Source of the DNA: an uncultured bacterium
Lineage (GTDB): Bacteria > Planctomycetota > UBA1135 > GCA-002686595
Assembly: GCA_937896235.1 (NCBI GenBank)
Contig: CALBMX010000025.1
Coordinates: forward strand, 62,001-126,000
Length of the DNA stretch: 64,000 bases
Direction of reading: 5' to 3'
This document shows, piece after piece, positions 1 through 8,873 of this stretch (position 1 is the first letter of the stretch; every line of letters begins with the position of its first letter). The translations under genes were made by a program, and so were the position numbers. The notes below the pieces were generated by a model. The model did not search any database, was not told the origin of the DNA, and worked only from the letters and a program-made list of their open reading frames with translations.

Positions 1-1455
1 AGTCGTGAAGGAGTCGTCGGGAGCGCCGCCGGAGACGTCTATCTTGCCAGCGCCTTGGATCACAGCGTTTCCACGAGCGAATAGACGGGCGGGGTTGGAA
101 CCTTTGAAAATCAACTGGGAGCCAGGCCCGATCGAGATGCTGGAAAATTCAAAGACACCGTCTGTTATCGTTGCCTCGGGAGGACTTGTACTCGGCGGGA
201 ATGCGGCGCTACCTTCAGTTATGACGTTGAAGTTAGCCCAAACCTGAGCGTCGGTGTCTAAAATCATCGGAGAGACGCTGGAATCCACAACGAGTGGGCC
301 CAGCCGTCCTGAGCCGCCAAGGTCGCCTCGTAGCAGCGCGCCGCCACCCCAAGATGCACCTGAGTTGTCAGCGTCCAGGTAAGTGGTCGAGACAAATTGC
401 TCACCGTTGGGCCCGGGCATTACCACAGAGGGGAACTGAACGAATTCTGGAGTGAAGACTACCACTCCCCCGTTGATCAAAGGGTTCGAGCCAAGGTCGG
501 AAACGGTCGATGGAATCTCAACTACGATTGCGCGCGGGATCAGTCCGCTACCCGAGGAGGGCAAGCCGACAGAGGGCTTGAACGTAACGCTGGTGGTAAA
601 GTTATTCTCGTCAATACTGATCGAGTACTTACCGAATAGCTCCACTCGGTCCGAAGGATCGTTGATGTTGCCATCGGGGTCTACGAACACTTTCAGCGTT
701 GCAGAGGCGCCCGTTACAGGGTTCACCAAAGTCGCTGGGTTCATGATGTCATTGAACATCATGCGAATCTCGGTGTCGTGCCAAACGTCATGCAAGAAGG
801 CCCCTCCACTTGCGATTTGGCTCTCAACGACATAGGGGTCTTTCGATTGGACCACATCTACGCTTACGGTTACGGAAGGAGACCCAGGAACTGGGTCCAA
901 AATCCCTTTCGCCACGACAGTGCAGGACATACGTGCGAGGTTTTCCTTGCCGCTAATTCCACGGATGTACGTGCCGCCCGGGTCTTGGTTCTCCCCGGGA
1001 AGGTAGACCTGATAGGAGCTGTCGTCCGTAAGTCCAAAAATGGGGTTGCCGCTGGCGTCGAACGTCATCTGCGGGCGAAAGATCAACACCTTATTGTTCA
1101 GGGGGTCAATCGAGAAGGTGCCCGACGGGGTCTTCCCCGTAGCGAGGTTGATCACTTGAAAGGTGTTCTTGTTCACCGAACTGAGATCCACAGCTTGGCT
1201 GAAGAGAATAGAGATCCCCTCGTTGACAGCCACCTGGTTGACACCACAGCTGATCTGAGAGCCAGCTTCGCCACCGTTGCACGACAGCGAACAAGACTGA
1301 ATGATCATGCTGCTCGAAGTTCCACCGGCAGGCAATGAACTTGAACCGCCTGAGCAGCTTGCGGAGAAGAGGGAGAGGCCTGCGAGCAGTGCAGCACTAG
1401 CGTTCGTCCGAGAACCTATTCGCATCCTAGAAATACCTTGGGAGGGGAGCTTCAT
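1..1455 (-). CDS. Ig-like surface lipoprotein, 3' end cut by window edge
   Basis: The minus frame is open from 1455 to the window edge, so the C-terminus lies outside. The start is either the ATG at 1455 or the in-frame ATG at 1425; neither has a clear Shine-Dalgarno. The N-terminus is a signal peptide (basic start, then ALLAGLSLFSASC) with a loose lipobox. After it comes an SbsA/Big_5-type bacterial Ig-like segment (INLATGKTPSGTFSID, then a LIFRP strand), a second similar segment (EIRMMFNDIMNPATLV) and, near the window edge, a stretch (FEFSSISIGPGSQLIFKGSN, GAGKIDVSGG) that resembles the beta-rich, Gly-rich region of the lipoprotein at 15367-18591. It is therefore probably a paralogue of that protein. 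Likely exported and anchored in the outer membrane; function unknown. No annotated family was searched. Confidence 0.75.
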   Translation of the reverse strand, partial: MKLPSQGISRMRIGSRTNASAALLAGLSLFSASCSGGSSSLPAGGTSSSMIIQSCSLSCNGGEAGSQISCGVNQVAVNEGISILFSQAVDLSSVNKNTFQVINLATGKTPSGTFSIDPLNNKVLIFRPQMTFDASGNPIFGLTDDSSYQVYLPGENQDPGGTYIRGISGKENLARMSCTVVAKGILDPVPGSPSVTVSVDVVQSKDPYVVESQIASGGAFLHDVWHDTEIRMMFNDIMNPATLVNPVTGASATLKVFVDPDGNINDPSDRVELFGKYSISIDENNFTTSVTFKPSVGLPSSGSGLIPRAIVVEIPSTVSDLGSNPLINGGVVVFTPEFVQFPSVVMPGPNGEQFVSTTYLDADNSGASWGGGALLRGDLGGSGRLGPLVVDSSVSPMILDTDAQVWANFNVITEGSAAFPPSTSPPEATITDGVFEFSSISIGPGSQLIFKGSNPARLFARGNAVIQGAGKIDVSGGAPDDSFTT

Positions 1456-1963
1456 CAATCAATGACAGAGAGGAGACATTCGATGGGCGCTGCACCGTCC
1501 GTCGAAGGCAGCGCCTGTCGAGGTTCGAAACAGCAGATCCTTAGCCGGGGGGGACCAGGCTACAGAGGGTAAGAACTATAGAACGGAACGGGCCTGTTGT
1601 TGCCAAGGAAACCTGTCCGCATTCGCCTGAACCTCACACTCACCCTACAAAAAGGGGGCCGAAGGTAAAAAAATCCACCCCAACCTCCCCCAAGATCCCC
1701 ACAAAGTAGATTCTCCGGCCGCCTCGGTCGCAGTCGTGCGATTCCGCTCTCTTTCGAACTGTGTAGAATCGCACGGCATGCAAAGTCAGATAGCCGATGC
1801 CGTTTCCTAGCCCGAGAGCGCTAACATCGCTGATATAGTGGCGCCCCAAAGAGCGTAATCCTCCATTCGGGTACGGGTTTTGCACTTGTAAGCGATCCTA
1901 AGCCCTACGCAAGCACGAGATCTATGGGGACAACCAAAGAGCTCCCAACCCAACAACCGCCCG
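1456..1963. other. Divergent intergenic region
   Basis: About 500 bases separate the minus-strand Ig-like lipoprotein from the plus-strand HEAT-like lipoprotein, so promoters for both must lie here. I see no convincing -35/-10 pair, no tRNA and no strong inverted repeat. The short open frames across it have no recognisable protein features. Confidence 0.4.
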
Positions 1964-2815
1964 ATGCATCGCCACTTTATCCTGATCGCTTTCCTCGCAT
2001 TCGCTTTCCTAAACTGCGGAGGAACCGAGGAAGTCGGAGCATCCAGCAAGGACGCCGATCGCCAGATCCGGGACCTGATCTCCGCTCTCACTCCTGCGTC
2101 CCCCACTGCAAACAGCGCCATCGTAAGTGATTGGGTGGATCACCGCCGGGAGGTGGAAGGTCGACTCGCAACCGCCGGCCCCGAAGTCGGGCAAGCAGCG
2201 CTCGACAAATTCCTGTCCGATGACGACATGATCCTCGACATACGTCGTGGTCTCCTGCGAGTCGCCGCCCGGAATATGCCAAAAGACACCATTGGCCTGT
2301 TGGAAACCCTCTTTGAGGAGTACGGCGAACAAATGGGCATCCGGACATGCGCTATCGAGCTGCTTGCCGAAAATTCCCCGCTGGATGCCATCCGCCTCAT
2401 TGGACCGATCCTGGAGGCGCGCCGACCCGGCAAAACGTATCCCTCCGCAGAGCGGCTTGTTGCCTGCTACGCCAACGCCGCAAAAATCGCTGGAATCGAC
2501 GAGGACGCGGCGATCGCACTCGCCGATTACGCGAGTAACCTCTTCCTAGATCAGGCCGGCCGGGTCGTCGCAGTCAAAGCTCTAAGTAACTATCCCGGAT
2601 CACGCACGCGCGCTACTTTGAGGACTGTGCTTGTTGAGTCTACTGGCGATGCCTACTTGCGCCGAATGGCTGGTGACTCCCTCGTGAGGCTGGCGAAGAT
2701 TGATCCGGAAACCGATGCCGTTCTCTGCGACATTTTGAATGAGATCATGAACAAGGAAGCCGACGTCAACTTCCAACTCTATCTTGTAAGCATGATCACC
2801 AAGTATTGCTCGTGA
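1964..2815 (+). CDS. HEAT-repeat-like lipoprotein
   Basis: A 283-residue protein with an N-terminal signal peptide (HFILIAFLAFAFLNCGG) whose Cys18 could be a lipidation site, although the lipobox (F-L-N-C) is weak. The remainder is almost entirely alpha-helical with repeated helix pairs of about 35 residues (for example GQAALDKFLSDDD and RRMAGDSLVRLAKIDP), the look of HEAT or armadillo-type repeats used for protein binding. It is probably periplasmic or attached to a membrane. Its stop codon overlaps the GTG start of tatD (GTGA), so the two are likely translated from one message. No specific function can be assigned. Confidence 0.7.
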   Translation: MHRHFILIAFLAFAFLNCGGTEEVGASSKDADRQIRDLISALTPASPTANSAIVSDWVDHRREVEGRLATAGPEVGQAALDKFLSDDDMILDIRRGLLRVAARNMPKDTIGLLETLFEEYGEQMGIRTCAIELLAENSPLDAIRLIGPILEARRPGKTYPSAERLVACYANAAKIAGIDEDAAIALADYASNLFLDQAGRVVAVKALSNYPGSRTRATLRTVLVESTGDAYLRRMAGDSLVRLAKIDPETDAVLCDILNEIMNKEADVNFQLYLVSMITKYCS

Positions 2816-3597
2816 TTACAGACTCCCATACCCACCTCTACTGGCCGACCTTTGACCAAGACCGCGCAGAAGTTCTCGAGCGTGCTCGGGCCGCAGGCGT
2901 CACGCGGATGATCGTTGTGGGGACGACTCTTGAGACGTCTCGCTCCGCCCTCGCTCTGGCTCACTCCGAAGAGGGAATCTTCGCCGCCGTCGGGATTCAC
3001 CCCAACGACTTGGGTGGACCCGAGGACGAGGGACCGAGCGCAGGAACGCTGGGAGCAATCGCTGAACTCGCACGCGATCCGCTCTGCGTCGCTGTGGGCG
3101 AGACGGGCTTGGACTTCTACTGGGACAGTGTCACGAAGGAACGCCAAATTGAAGGTTTCCGCTGGCACCTAGAGCTGTCTGCTGCCGTTGGCAAACCTGT
3201 CATCATCCACTCTCGCGATGCTCATCAGGAGACCCTTCGAATCCTAAAAGAGGACCTGTCCCCCACCGGCCCAGGTGGAGTGATGCACTGCTTTACGATG
3301 GGCGGTGAAGAGGCGTTAGCCTATGCCGAAATGGGCCTCTACATCTCATTTTCGGGCGTAGTCACCTTCAAGAAGAACGACGCCAATCGAGCTGCGGCAC
3401 GCTTGGTACCAGACGATCGGTTGCTCGTAGAAACAGACTGCCCCTTCCTCGCTCCGCAACACAAGCGCGGTAAACGGAACGAGCCGTCATTTGTTACCGG
3501 AGTCATCGAGTGCGTCGCCCGTGAACGAGGGTCCAATGAAGACACCATCGCTAGACTGACAACGGAAAACGCGGCTCGCCTCTTCGGATTAAAATGA
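2812..3597 (+). CDS. tatD: TatD-family metal-dependent DNase
   Basis: A complete TatD-family amidohydrolase-fold hydrolase, 261 residues. Metal-binding motifs are in order: the N-terminal DSHTHL pair of histidines, GETGLDFYWD (Glu bridging the metals), VIIHSRDAH, GVMHCFT and the final LVETDCPFLAP aspartate. Members are cytoplasmic 3'-5' deoxyribonucleases or D-aminoacyl-tRNA deacylase-like enzymes. The GTG at 2812 overlaps the upstream TGA in a GTGA junction and gives the typical short N-terminus; a TTG at 2806 is the alternative. The gene ends before a strong hairpin at 3602 and converges on the pilin gene. Confidence 0.9.
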   Translation: MITDSHTHLYWPTFDQDRAEVLERARAAGVTRMIVVGTTLETSRSALALAHSEEGIFAAVGIHPNDLGGPEDEGPSAGTLGAIAELARDPLCVAVGETGLDFYWDSVTKERQIEGFRWHLELSAAVGKPVIIHSRDAHQETLRILKEDLSPTGPGGVMHCFTMGGEEALAYAEMGLYISFSGVVTFKKNDANRAAARLVPDDRLLVETDCPFLAPQHKRGKRNEPSFVTGVIECVARERGSNEDTIARLTTENAARLFGLK

Positions 3598-3601
3598 GAA
3601 A

Positions 3602-3630
3602 CCCGGAGCTCCTTTGAAGAGAGCTCCGGG
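3602..3630. terminator. Hairpin terminator between tatD and pilA
   Basis: Perfect 10-bp stem CCCGGAGCTC/GAGCTCCGGG with a 9-base loop between convergent genes. Read on the minus strand it is followed by a T-rich tract (TTTCTCATTTT), so it can terminate pilA transcription, and it may act in both directions. Confidence 0.75.
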
Positions 3631-3638
3631 CTTCATGA

Positions 3639-3660
3639 CCTTGCCTTTCAGGAGGCAAGG
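3639..3660. terminator. Second hairpin downstream of pilA
   Basis: 8-bp stem CCTTGCCT/AGGCAAGG with a 6-base loop, lying 15 bases beyond the pilA stop and just ahead of the stronger hairpin at 3602. It may assist termination or protect the 3' end of an abundant pilin message. Confidence 0.5.
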
Positions 3661-3674
3661 CTCAGGCGGCTTGC

Positions 3675-4412
3675 CTACTGAACCGGAGTCCAGACGCCGG
3701 TGTCGATTGCTGCGACACCGTTGATGCCAAGGGGAGACCCCATGTCACCAGCGATAGAGAACGCCGCGTCAAAAGCGGGTCCGGCTGCAGTACCGTTGTA
3801 CGGTGCGGCTAGGCGGTTGTTCATCTGTAGGAGGTCGCCCTCTTGGTTGATGAAGAAAGCGCGGTTACCCGTTTTGTTGACATCCTTGGGCCAAGCGTAG
3901 GCAGCCCACAAGATCTCACAGTTGTCTGCATCCGGAAGGTTAGCAGCGTCTGCGCCACCGCCGATGGCTTCGGCCTCTCCATCGGTCACACCAGCGACGG
4001 TAGCCGCAGGAAGGAAGATTTGATAGACGTAACCCGAACGCTGAACCGTGCTGAGGTCGACGTCACCAAAGGCGCTCGACAACATAGCAGGGTTAAGTTC
4101 GTCGGTTCCGACAGCTCCTGCCGCAGGGACACCAGCCGCGCTGACGCGAAGCGGGAAAGCGCCGGAGAGTTCGCCAAAGAATGCGTACTCACCGCCACCG
4201 TCGGCGTCGGAGTCAACTGCCGCTGATGATTGAATCTGCGCTTGCGCAGAGGCAATCGAGCGAAGCGTGGAGATCGCCGCAGACTCGTTGGCTGCAAGAC
4301 GAGCGCTCATCAGCTTCGGAATAGCGATCGATGCGATAATGGCGATGATGGCGACAACGATCATCAATTCGATGAGCGTAAAGCCTGATTTTTTATTGTT
4401 CCTGATTTGCAC
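3675..4412 (-). CDS. pilA: Type IV major pilin / pseudopilin
   Basis: A 245-residue prepilin. The short basic leader ends in KKSG, followed by FTLIELMIVV, a canonical class III (prepilin peptidase) cleavage site: cut after Gly10, Phe11 methylated, Glu at mature position 5. A roughly 20-residue hydrophobic helix follows, then a globular domain of about 200 residues rich in Ala and Gly with few cysteines. The start is GTG at 4412 preceded by AAGGGA. It is the last gene of the pilT-pilB-pilC-pilA run and is separated from pilC by a hairpin, consistent with separate control of pilin dose. The size fits either a pilin or a T2SS-type pseudopilin; its place next to pilB/C favours the main fibre subunit. 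Confidence 0.9.
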   Translation of the reverse strand: MQIRNNKKSGFTLIELMIVVAIIAIIASIAIPKLMSARLAANESAAISTLRSIASAQAQIQSSAAVDSDADGGGEYAFFGELSGAFPLRVSAAGVPAAGAVGTDELNPAMLSSAFGDVDLSTVQRSGYVYQIFLPAATVAGVTDGEAEAIGGGADAANLPDADNCEILWAAYAWPKDVNKTGNRAFFINQEGDLLQMNNRLAAPYNGTAAGPAFDAAFSIAGDMGSPLGINGVAAIDTGVWTPVQ

Positions 4413-4542
4413 TGGTTTGATTCCCTTTGTGTTTTATGAAATTCGCCGGGAGGCGACGCTTCGTTCCCTTTTGAAGTGAGTAGTTCAAGGGGCCAAGAGT
4501 TTGAAGCTCTAGACCCGCCGGGGAGCCCGCTTCAAAAGAACA

Positions 4543-4576
4543 GGCCCGGCACTCCACTTATCGGGAGGGCCGGGCC
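4543..4576 (-). terminator. Intercistronic hairpin between pilC and pilA
   Basis: 8-bp stem GGCCCGGC/GCCGGGCC with an 18-base loop, followed on the minus strand by TGTTCTTTTG. It sits between the pilC stop and the pilA start and may be an attenuator or a 3' stabiliser, letting pilA be expressed at a different level from the motor genes. Confidence 0.5.
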
Positions 4577-4595
4577 CATGGCTTTAGGCGCTGAC

Positions 4596-5840
4596 TTATT
4601 TATCACCAAGTTGTCCGACAATATTGATGATCGGCAAGAACACGCTCATAACTACTCCACCGACGATGACACCCATTACGGAGATCAGAATCGGCTCAAT
4701 AAGGCTGGTAAGGGCCTTAATCTGCGCTTTCACCTCGCGGTCGTAGAACTCGGCGATCTTTTCGAGGAGCACCTCCAAAGCACCAGATCGCTCGCCAATA
4801 GCGATCATGCGAACGACCATAGGGGGGAACACCTTGCTCTCAGAGAGAGGCTCCGAAAGAAGGTCTCCGGACTTCACAGACTCACTAGCTGCACGAACCG
4901 CCTCGGCAACGACCTCGTTGCCGGCTGTTCGCGCAACGATGTCCAACGTGCCAAGGATGGGCACACCCGACTTGATCAGGGTTCCGAAGGTACGCGAGAA
5001 ACGAGCTAGCGCAACTTTTTGAAGGAGCGGCCCAAACACGGGGAGCTTCAACTGAAGGACGTCAAATGTTCTTTGCCCGCGCGGAGTTTTCTTGTACGAA
5101 GTGAGCCCCACGCCAATAGCGATGATGCCAAGAACTTGATACATGATGTTGGCCCGCATCCAGTCTGACAGGCCTAGAACAAACGATGTGAGTGCAGGTA
5201 AGTCCGCGTCCATCTCATCGAAAATCTGAGCGAAGGTCGGAACGATGTAGAGCATCAGGAATGCCGTAATGCCGAACACGAGGCACATCGAAATGACGGG
5301 GTAGGTCATCGCGGCTTTGACCTCCTTCACCAGCTCGTCGGACGCCTCTTGGTAGTCGGCTAGACGATCGAGAACTATGTCCATTTGGCCAGAGAGCTCA
5401 CCTGCGGCTACCATCGAGACGTATAAAGTGTTGAACACTTTTGGGCACGACTCAAGAGCTGCCGAGAGGTCAGAGCCTCCGCGCAACTCATCAGCTACCG
5501 TCTCACAAGTCAGCCGCATCCCTGGAGTCTCGGCTTGAGCTTTTAGCACATCGATCGCCTCCAAGAGGCTAATGCCAGCGCCAACCATGGTGGAGAGCTG
5601 TCGTGTGAAGATAACGAGCTCGATTCGCGACGCGCTAGGCTTCGCTCTTCCGAGAGTGAGCGAACTGAACCCGCCCCCTTTCTTCTTGGCCTTCTTTTTA
5701 GAAGCTCCTTCGTCGAGCGAAAGAACGATCAAGTTCTTCTTCTGAAGCTCGGCAACAGCCTCACCACGATCGGGAGCTGTCAGGTTTCCCAGAACCGTTT
5801 TGCCCTGCTTGTCTTTTGCCTTGTATGTCCAGTTGCTCAT
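4596..5840 (-). CDS. pilC: Type IV pilus inner-membrane platform protein PilC
   Basis: 414 residues, the usual PilC/GspF length. It opens with the typical WTYKAKDKQGKTV strand followed by a Lys-rich segment (ASKKKAKKKGGG), then two copies of the T2SSF domain. The first contains FTRQLSTMVGAGISLLEA and the second FSRTFGTLIKSGVPIL, each a family hallmark. Hydrophobic helices lie near residues 185-205 (VISMCLVFGITAFLMLYIV), 230-245 and at the C-terminus (GVIVGGVVMSVFLPII). It couples the PilB/PilT motors to the pilin pool in the inner membrane. It lies 24 bases downstream of pilB in the same operon. Confidence 0.95.
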   Translation of the reverse strand: MSNWTYKAKDKQGKTVLGNLTAPDRGEAVAELQKKNLIVLSLDEGASKKKAKKKGGGFSSLTLGRAKPSASRIELVIFTRQLSTMVGAGISLLEAIDVLKAQAETPGMRLTCETVADELRGGSDLSAALESCPKVFNTLYVSMVAAGELSGQMDIVLDRLADYQEASDELVKEVKAAMTYPVISMCLVFGITAFLMLYIVPTFAQIFDEMDADLPALTSFVLGLSDWMRANIMYQVLGIIAIGVGLTSYKKTPRGQRTFDVLQLKLPVFGPLLQKVALARFSRTFGTLIKSGVPILGTLDIVARTAGNEVVAEAVRAASESVKSGDLLSEPLSESKVFPPMVVRMIAIGERSGALEVLLEKIAEFYDREVKAQIKALTSLIEPILISVMGVIVGGVVMSVFLPIINIVGQLGDK

Positions 5841-5864
5841 TTGAAGGGTGCTCCAGTAGCTTTC

Positions 5865-7568
5865 CTAACGGTCGGGTGTTGTTACCCGAAGTATTTCTTC
5901 CAAAGACGTGAGGCCCCGCATCACGTTCATTAACCCCACCCGGCGAAGAGTGAGCATTCCACTTTCGATACCTTTTTGTTTAATGTCCGCTGCACTTGCT
6001 TTCTCCACCACCATGCGCCGAAGGTCCTTATTTAGCGAGAGTGTTTCGACAACGGCGAGCCTGCCCCGATAGCCACTCTTGCAGCGCGGGCACCCCTCGA
6101 CGCGCGGCCGATAGATAATCAAGTCAAGGGCTTCTTCCTTTGTGTAGCCGACACCGATCAGCTCTTCTTCCGGTAGCGTGTCCTCAATTTTGCAGGACGG
6201 GCAAAGACGGCGCACAAGTCTCTGCGCGACAACGCAGTTCACGGAACTCGAAACAAGGAAAGGGTCGATCCCCATGTCAACGAGACGCGTAATCGTGCTT
6301 GGCGCATCGTTTGTATGTAGGGTCGAAAGTACCATATGACCCGTAAGCGCGGCCTTTACTGCGATCTCTGCGGTCTCTGTATCTCGGATCTCACCGACCA
6401 AGACGACGTCGGGGTCCTGCCGAAGAATCGAGCGTAATGCACCCGCAAAGGTGAGCCCACGTTTCGGATTCACTGGCACCTGATTGATGCCATCCATCCG
6501 GTACTCAACGGGATCTTCAACCGTGACGATATTGATCTCCGGACTCGCCACCGTTTTGACGCAAGAGTAGAGCGTTGTTGATTTTCCAGAGCCTGTAGGA
6601 CCCGTCACGAGGAGCATGCCATGTGCAGCACCCGCCGCTTCCAGGATGTCCGCGAGGCAGGCCGGCTCTAATCCCATGCTGTCCAAACTAAGGGCGACAC
6701 CTGCCGAATCCAAGATACGCATGACTGCTTTCTCTCCACCGACAACGGGGAGAGTCGATAGTCGCAAATCGATGTTACGCCCCTCGTAACGAATCTGGAA
6801 CTTGCCATCTTGCGGTTTGAATCGCTCCGCAATGTCAAGGTCTGCCAGGATCTTCAGGCGTGACGAGAGCGAAGGTCCCAACCCTTTGGGGGGCCGCATC
6901 GCCTCAACAAGCCGCCCATCCACGCGATACCTGACACGCATGTGGTTTTCGCCCGGTTCGATATGGATGTCACTCGCTCGCTCTTTGAGAGCGCGAAGGA
7001 GGATCAGGTTCACAAGTTTCACAGCGGGCACATCATCGCCAGCCGCCAGCGCTTCTACGTCGAGTTCGGCCTCTTCTTCTTCTTGATTGCGAACCTCAAT
7101 CTCAGCGGAGTTCACGCCTTCCAGGAGCTGCTCAACCGCGGCGCTCCCATCGTCTTCCATGCCTTCCAGGAAGGCGCGAATCGCCGCTGGATGAGAGAGA
7201 ACGGGTCTTACCCGACAACCGGAAAGAAGAGAGAGATCGTCAAAAAGCAGGACGTCAAATGGATCCGAAACCGCGACGGTCAAGCTGTTCCCATTGCGGG
7301 CGAGAGGAATCACGCACATTTGTGCGCACACTTCCGCGGAGAGTGATTCCACCGCGCTCGAACTGGGAGTGCACTTGGTGAGGTCTACTGGAGCAACACC
7401 CGAAATCGCCCCAACAGTGCTTAGGAAGCGACTTCCGTCAAGACCCTCGCCATCTAGCAACACCTCGAGAATAGGCTTCCCCGTCTCAACGGCGGATGCC
7501 CATGACTCTGGTGTCACCAGTCCTTGATCAAGAAGGATGCGACGAATTTTTCCGGATACGCGAACCAT
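5865..7568 (-). CDS. pilB: Pilus extension ATPase PilB (GspE family)
   Basis: 567 residues. The N-terminal MshEN-like domain (about 1-150) is followed by an acidic linker (EEEEAELDVEALAAG). The catalytic core has the Asp/His-box segment ASDIHIEP, Walker A GPTGSGKST, the Walker B region DPDVVLVGEIRD and the His box STLHTNDA. A tetra-cysteine zinc motif (CPSC and CPRC, separated by a helical insert) marks it as an extension ATPase rather than a retraction ATPase. It forms a cytoplasmic hexamer driving pilin insertion through PilC. It begins 3 bases after the pilT stop, so the two are surely co-transcribed. Confidence 0.95.
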   Translation of the reverse strand: MVRVSGKIRRILLDQGLVTPESWASAVETGKPILEVLLDGEGLDGSRFLSTVGAISGVAPVDLTKCTPSSSAVESLSAEVCAQMCVIPLARNGNSLTVAVSDPFDVLLFDDLSLLSGCRVRPVLSHPAAIRAFLEGMEDDGSAAVEQLLEGVNSAEIEVRNQEEEEAELDVEALAAGDDVPAVKLVNLILLRALKERASDIHIEPGENHMRVRYRVDGRLVEAMRPPKGLGPSLSSRLKILADLDIAERFKPQDGKFQIRYEGRNIDLRLSTLPVVGGEKAVMRILDSAGVALSLDSMGLEPACLADILEAAGAAHGMLLVTGPTGSGKSTTLYSCVKTVASPEINIVTVEDPVEYRMDGINQVPVNPKRGLTFAGALRSILRQDPDVVLVGEIRDTETAEIAVKAALTGHMVLSTLHTNDAPSTITRLVDMGIDPFLVSSSVNCVVAQRLVRRLCPSCKIEDTLPEEELIGVGYTKEEALDLIIYRPRVEGCPRCKSGYRGRLAVVETLSLNKDLRRMVVEKASAADIKQKGIESGMLTLRRVGLMNVMRGLTSLEEILRVTTPDR

Positions 7569-7571
7569 GCT

Positions 7572-8636
7572 TTAGGCCGCGCCCAGGAGGGATCGGAATT
7601 CTGTGGGATCGGAGAGGACGCGCTCTGCGTCCTTTGTATCCACGCGGCCCGCGCGAACGTGGGTTGCCAGAGCTGAGCTCATCGTCTGCATGCCAAGGCG
7701 CGCACCGGTCTGGATTTGGGAGTAGATCTGGTGCGCTTTGCCGTCTCGAATGAGCGCCCGAATACCGGGTGTCATGCGCAGTAGTTCTGCGGTGAGAGCA
7801 CGGCCGCGCCCCGAAGCAAGGGGAAGAAGCTGCTGGCAAAAAACAGCCTCCAGACTAAAGCTAAGCTGTGTGCGAACCTGATGCTGTTGGTGAGGCGGGA
7901 AGACGTCAATAACGCGGTTGATCGTCTGGACGGCGTCGGAGGTGTGAAGTGTGGCAAAGGTTAGGTGACCTGTCTCAGCCAGCGTTAGAGCCGCCTCCAC
8001 TGTCTCGCGGTCGCGAAGCTCACCAATCAGAACGATGTCTGGGTCTTGGCGAAGCACACTGCGCAGGGCGTTGTGAAAGTTGTGAGAGTCCGTACCAATC
8101 TCTCGCTGGGTCACGAGGCACTCCCGACTCTGGTGCACGAACTCGACAGGATCTTCGATCGTGACAATGTGCTCTTTACGAGTGCGATTGACGTAGTCCA
8201 CCATCGCAGCGAGGGTGGTTGACTTGCCGGAACCCGTTGCGCCCGTTACCAAGATTAGCCCCGAGCGCAAACCGCAAATCGACTTGCAGAATTTGATCGG
8301 TAAGCGAAGCTCCTCGAATCCAGCGATCTCGTGCGGAACGAGGCGCAACACACAGCCCATCGAGCCTTGCTCGTTAAAAACGTTCGCCCGGAAGCGTCCC
8401 TGCCCCTCCAAGCCGAATGAGCAGTCGAGCTCTAGGTCCTTGTCGAGCCTTGCGATCTGATCTGCGGTCAAGAAACTTGTAGCCAACCGTCGCACGTCCT
8501 CGCCGGCCATGATTCCCGCGTCCACGGGCTCAAGAACGCCGTCGATGCGGATACGTGGAGGACCGCCTGCCCTCAAGTGGAGGTCTGAGCCTCCTTTCCG
8601 GACCATAAGGGCCAGAAGGTCTTCAATAACGATCAT
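7572..8636 (-). CDS. pilT: Pilus retraction ATPase PilT
   Basis: 354 residues, a normal PilT length. It starts at the N-terminal GGSDLHLRAGGPP motif and contains Walker A GATGSGKST, the Asp box TIEDPVEFVHQ, the Walker B-like DPDIVLIGELRD and the His box ATLHTSDA. It lacks the tetra-cysteine zinc motif of PilB, as expected for a retraction motor. The C-terminal helical region (MTPGIRALIRDGKAHQI) matches the AIRNLIRE-type element of PilT. It is the first gene of the pilT-pilB-pilC-pilA run. A second PilT-like ATPase is encoded at 30378-31517. Confidence 0.95.
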   Translation of the reverse strand: MIVIEDLLALMVRKGGSDLHLRAGGPPRIRIDGVLEPVDAGIMAGEDVRRLATSFLTADQIARLDKDLELDCSFGLEGQGRFRANVFNEQGSMGCVLRLVPHEIAGFEELRLPIKFCKSICGLRSGLILVTGATGSGKSTTLAAMVDYVNRTRKEHIVTIEDPVEFVHQSRECLVTQREIGTDSHNFHNALRSVLRQDPDIVLIGELRDRETVEAALTLAETGHLTFATLHTSDAVQTINRVIDVFPPHQQHQVRTQLSFSLEAVFCQQLLPLASGRGRALTAELLRMTPGIRALIRDGKAHQIYSQIQTGARLGMQTMSSALATHVRAGRVDTKDAERVLSDPTEFRSLLGAA

Positions 8637-8812
8637 GATGCGGAGCGCTCCAGATATGGGTGGGCAGCTGAACTAGGACTTGGTGCACGAAGTCCTGATG
8701 CGGATAGGCATTAGGTAACCTCCCGCATGGGCTTCTGCTTCTGTTTCGGCGGAACATGCCCCTTGGCCTGAGCCGAAAACTGCGTTCCCTCGTTCTTTCG
8801 AGCCCCTCAATT

Positions 8813-8854
8813 GAGAGCATGCCCCGGGAGACAGCTCTCCCGGGGCACGCTCTC
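8813..8854 (-). terminator. Strong hairpin after the EF-G-like gene
   Basis: An 11-bp perfect stem GCCCCGGGAGA/TCTCCCGGGGC with a CAGC loop is extended by an outer GAGAGC/GCTCTC stem. It lies 20 bases after the EF-G-like stop. There is no clear T-run on either side, so termination may be weak, Rho-assisted, or the element may only stabilise RNA. Confidence 0.55.
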
Positions 8855-8873
8855 TAGCCAACCAGCACCTTTC

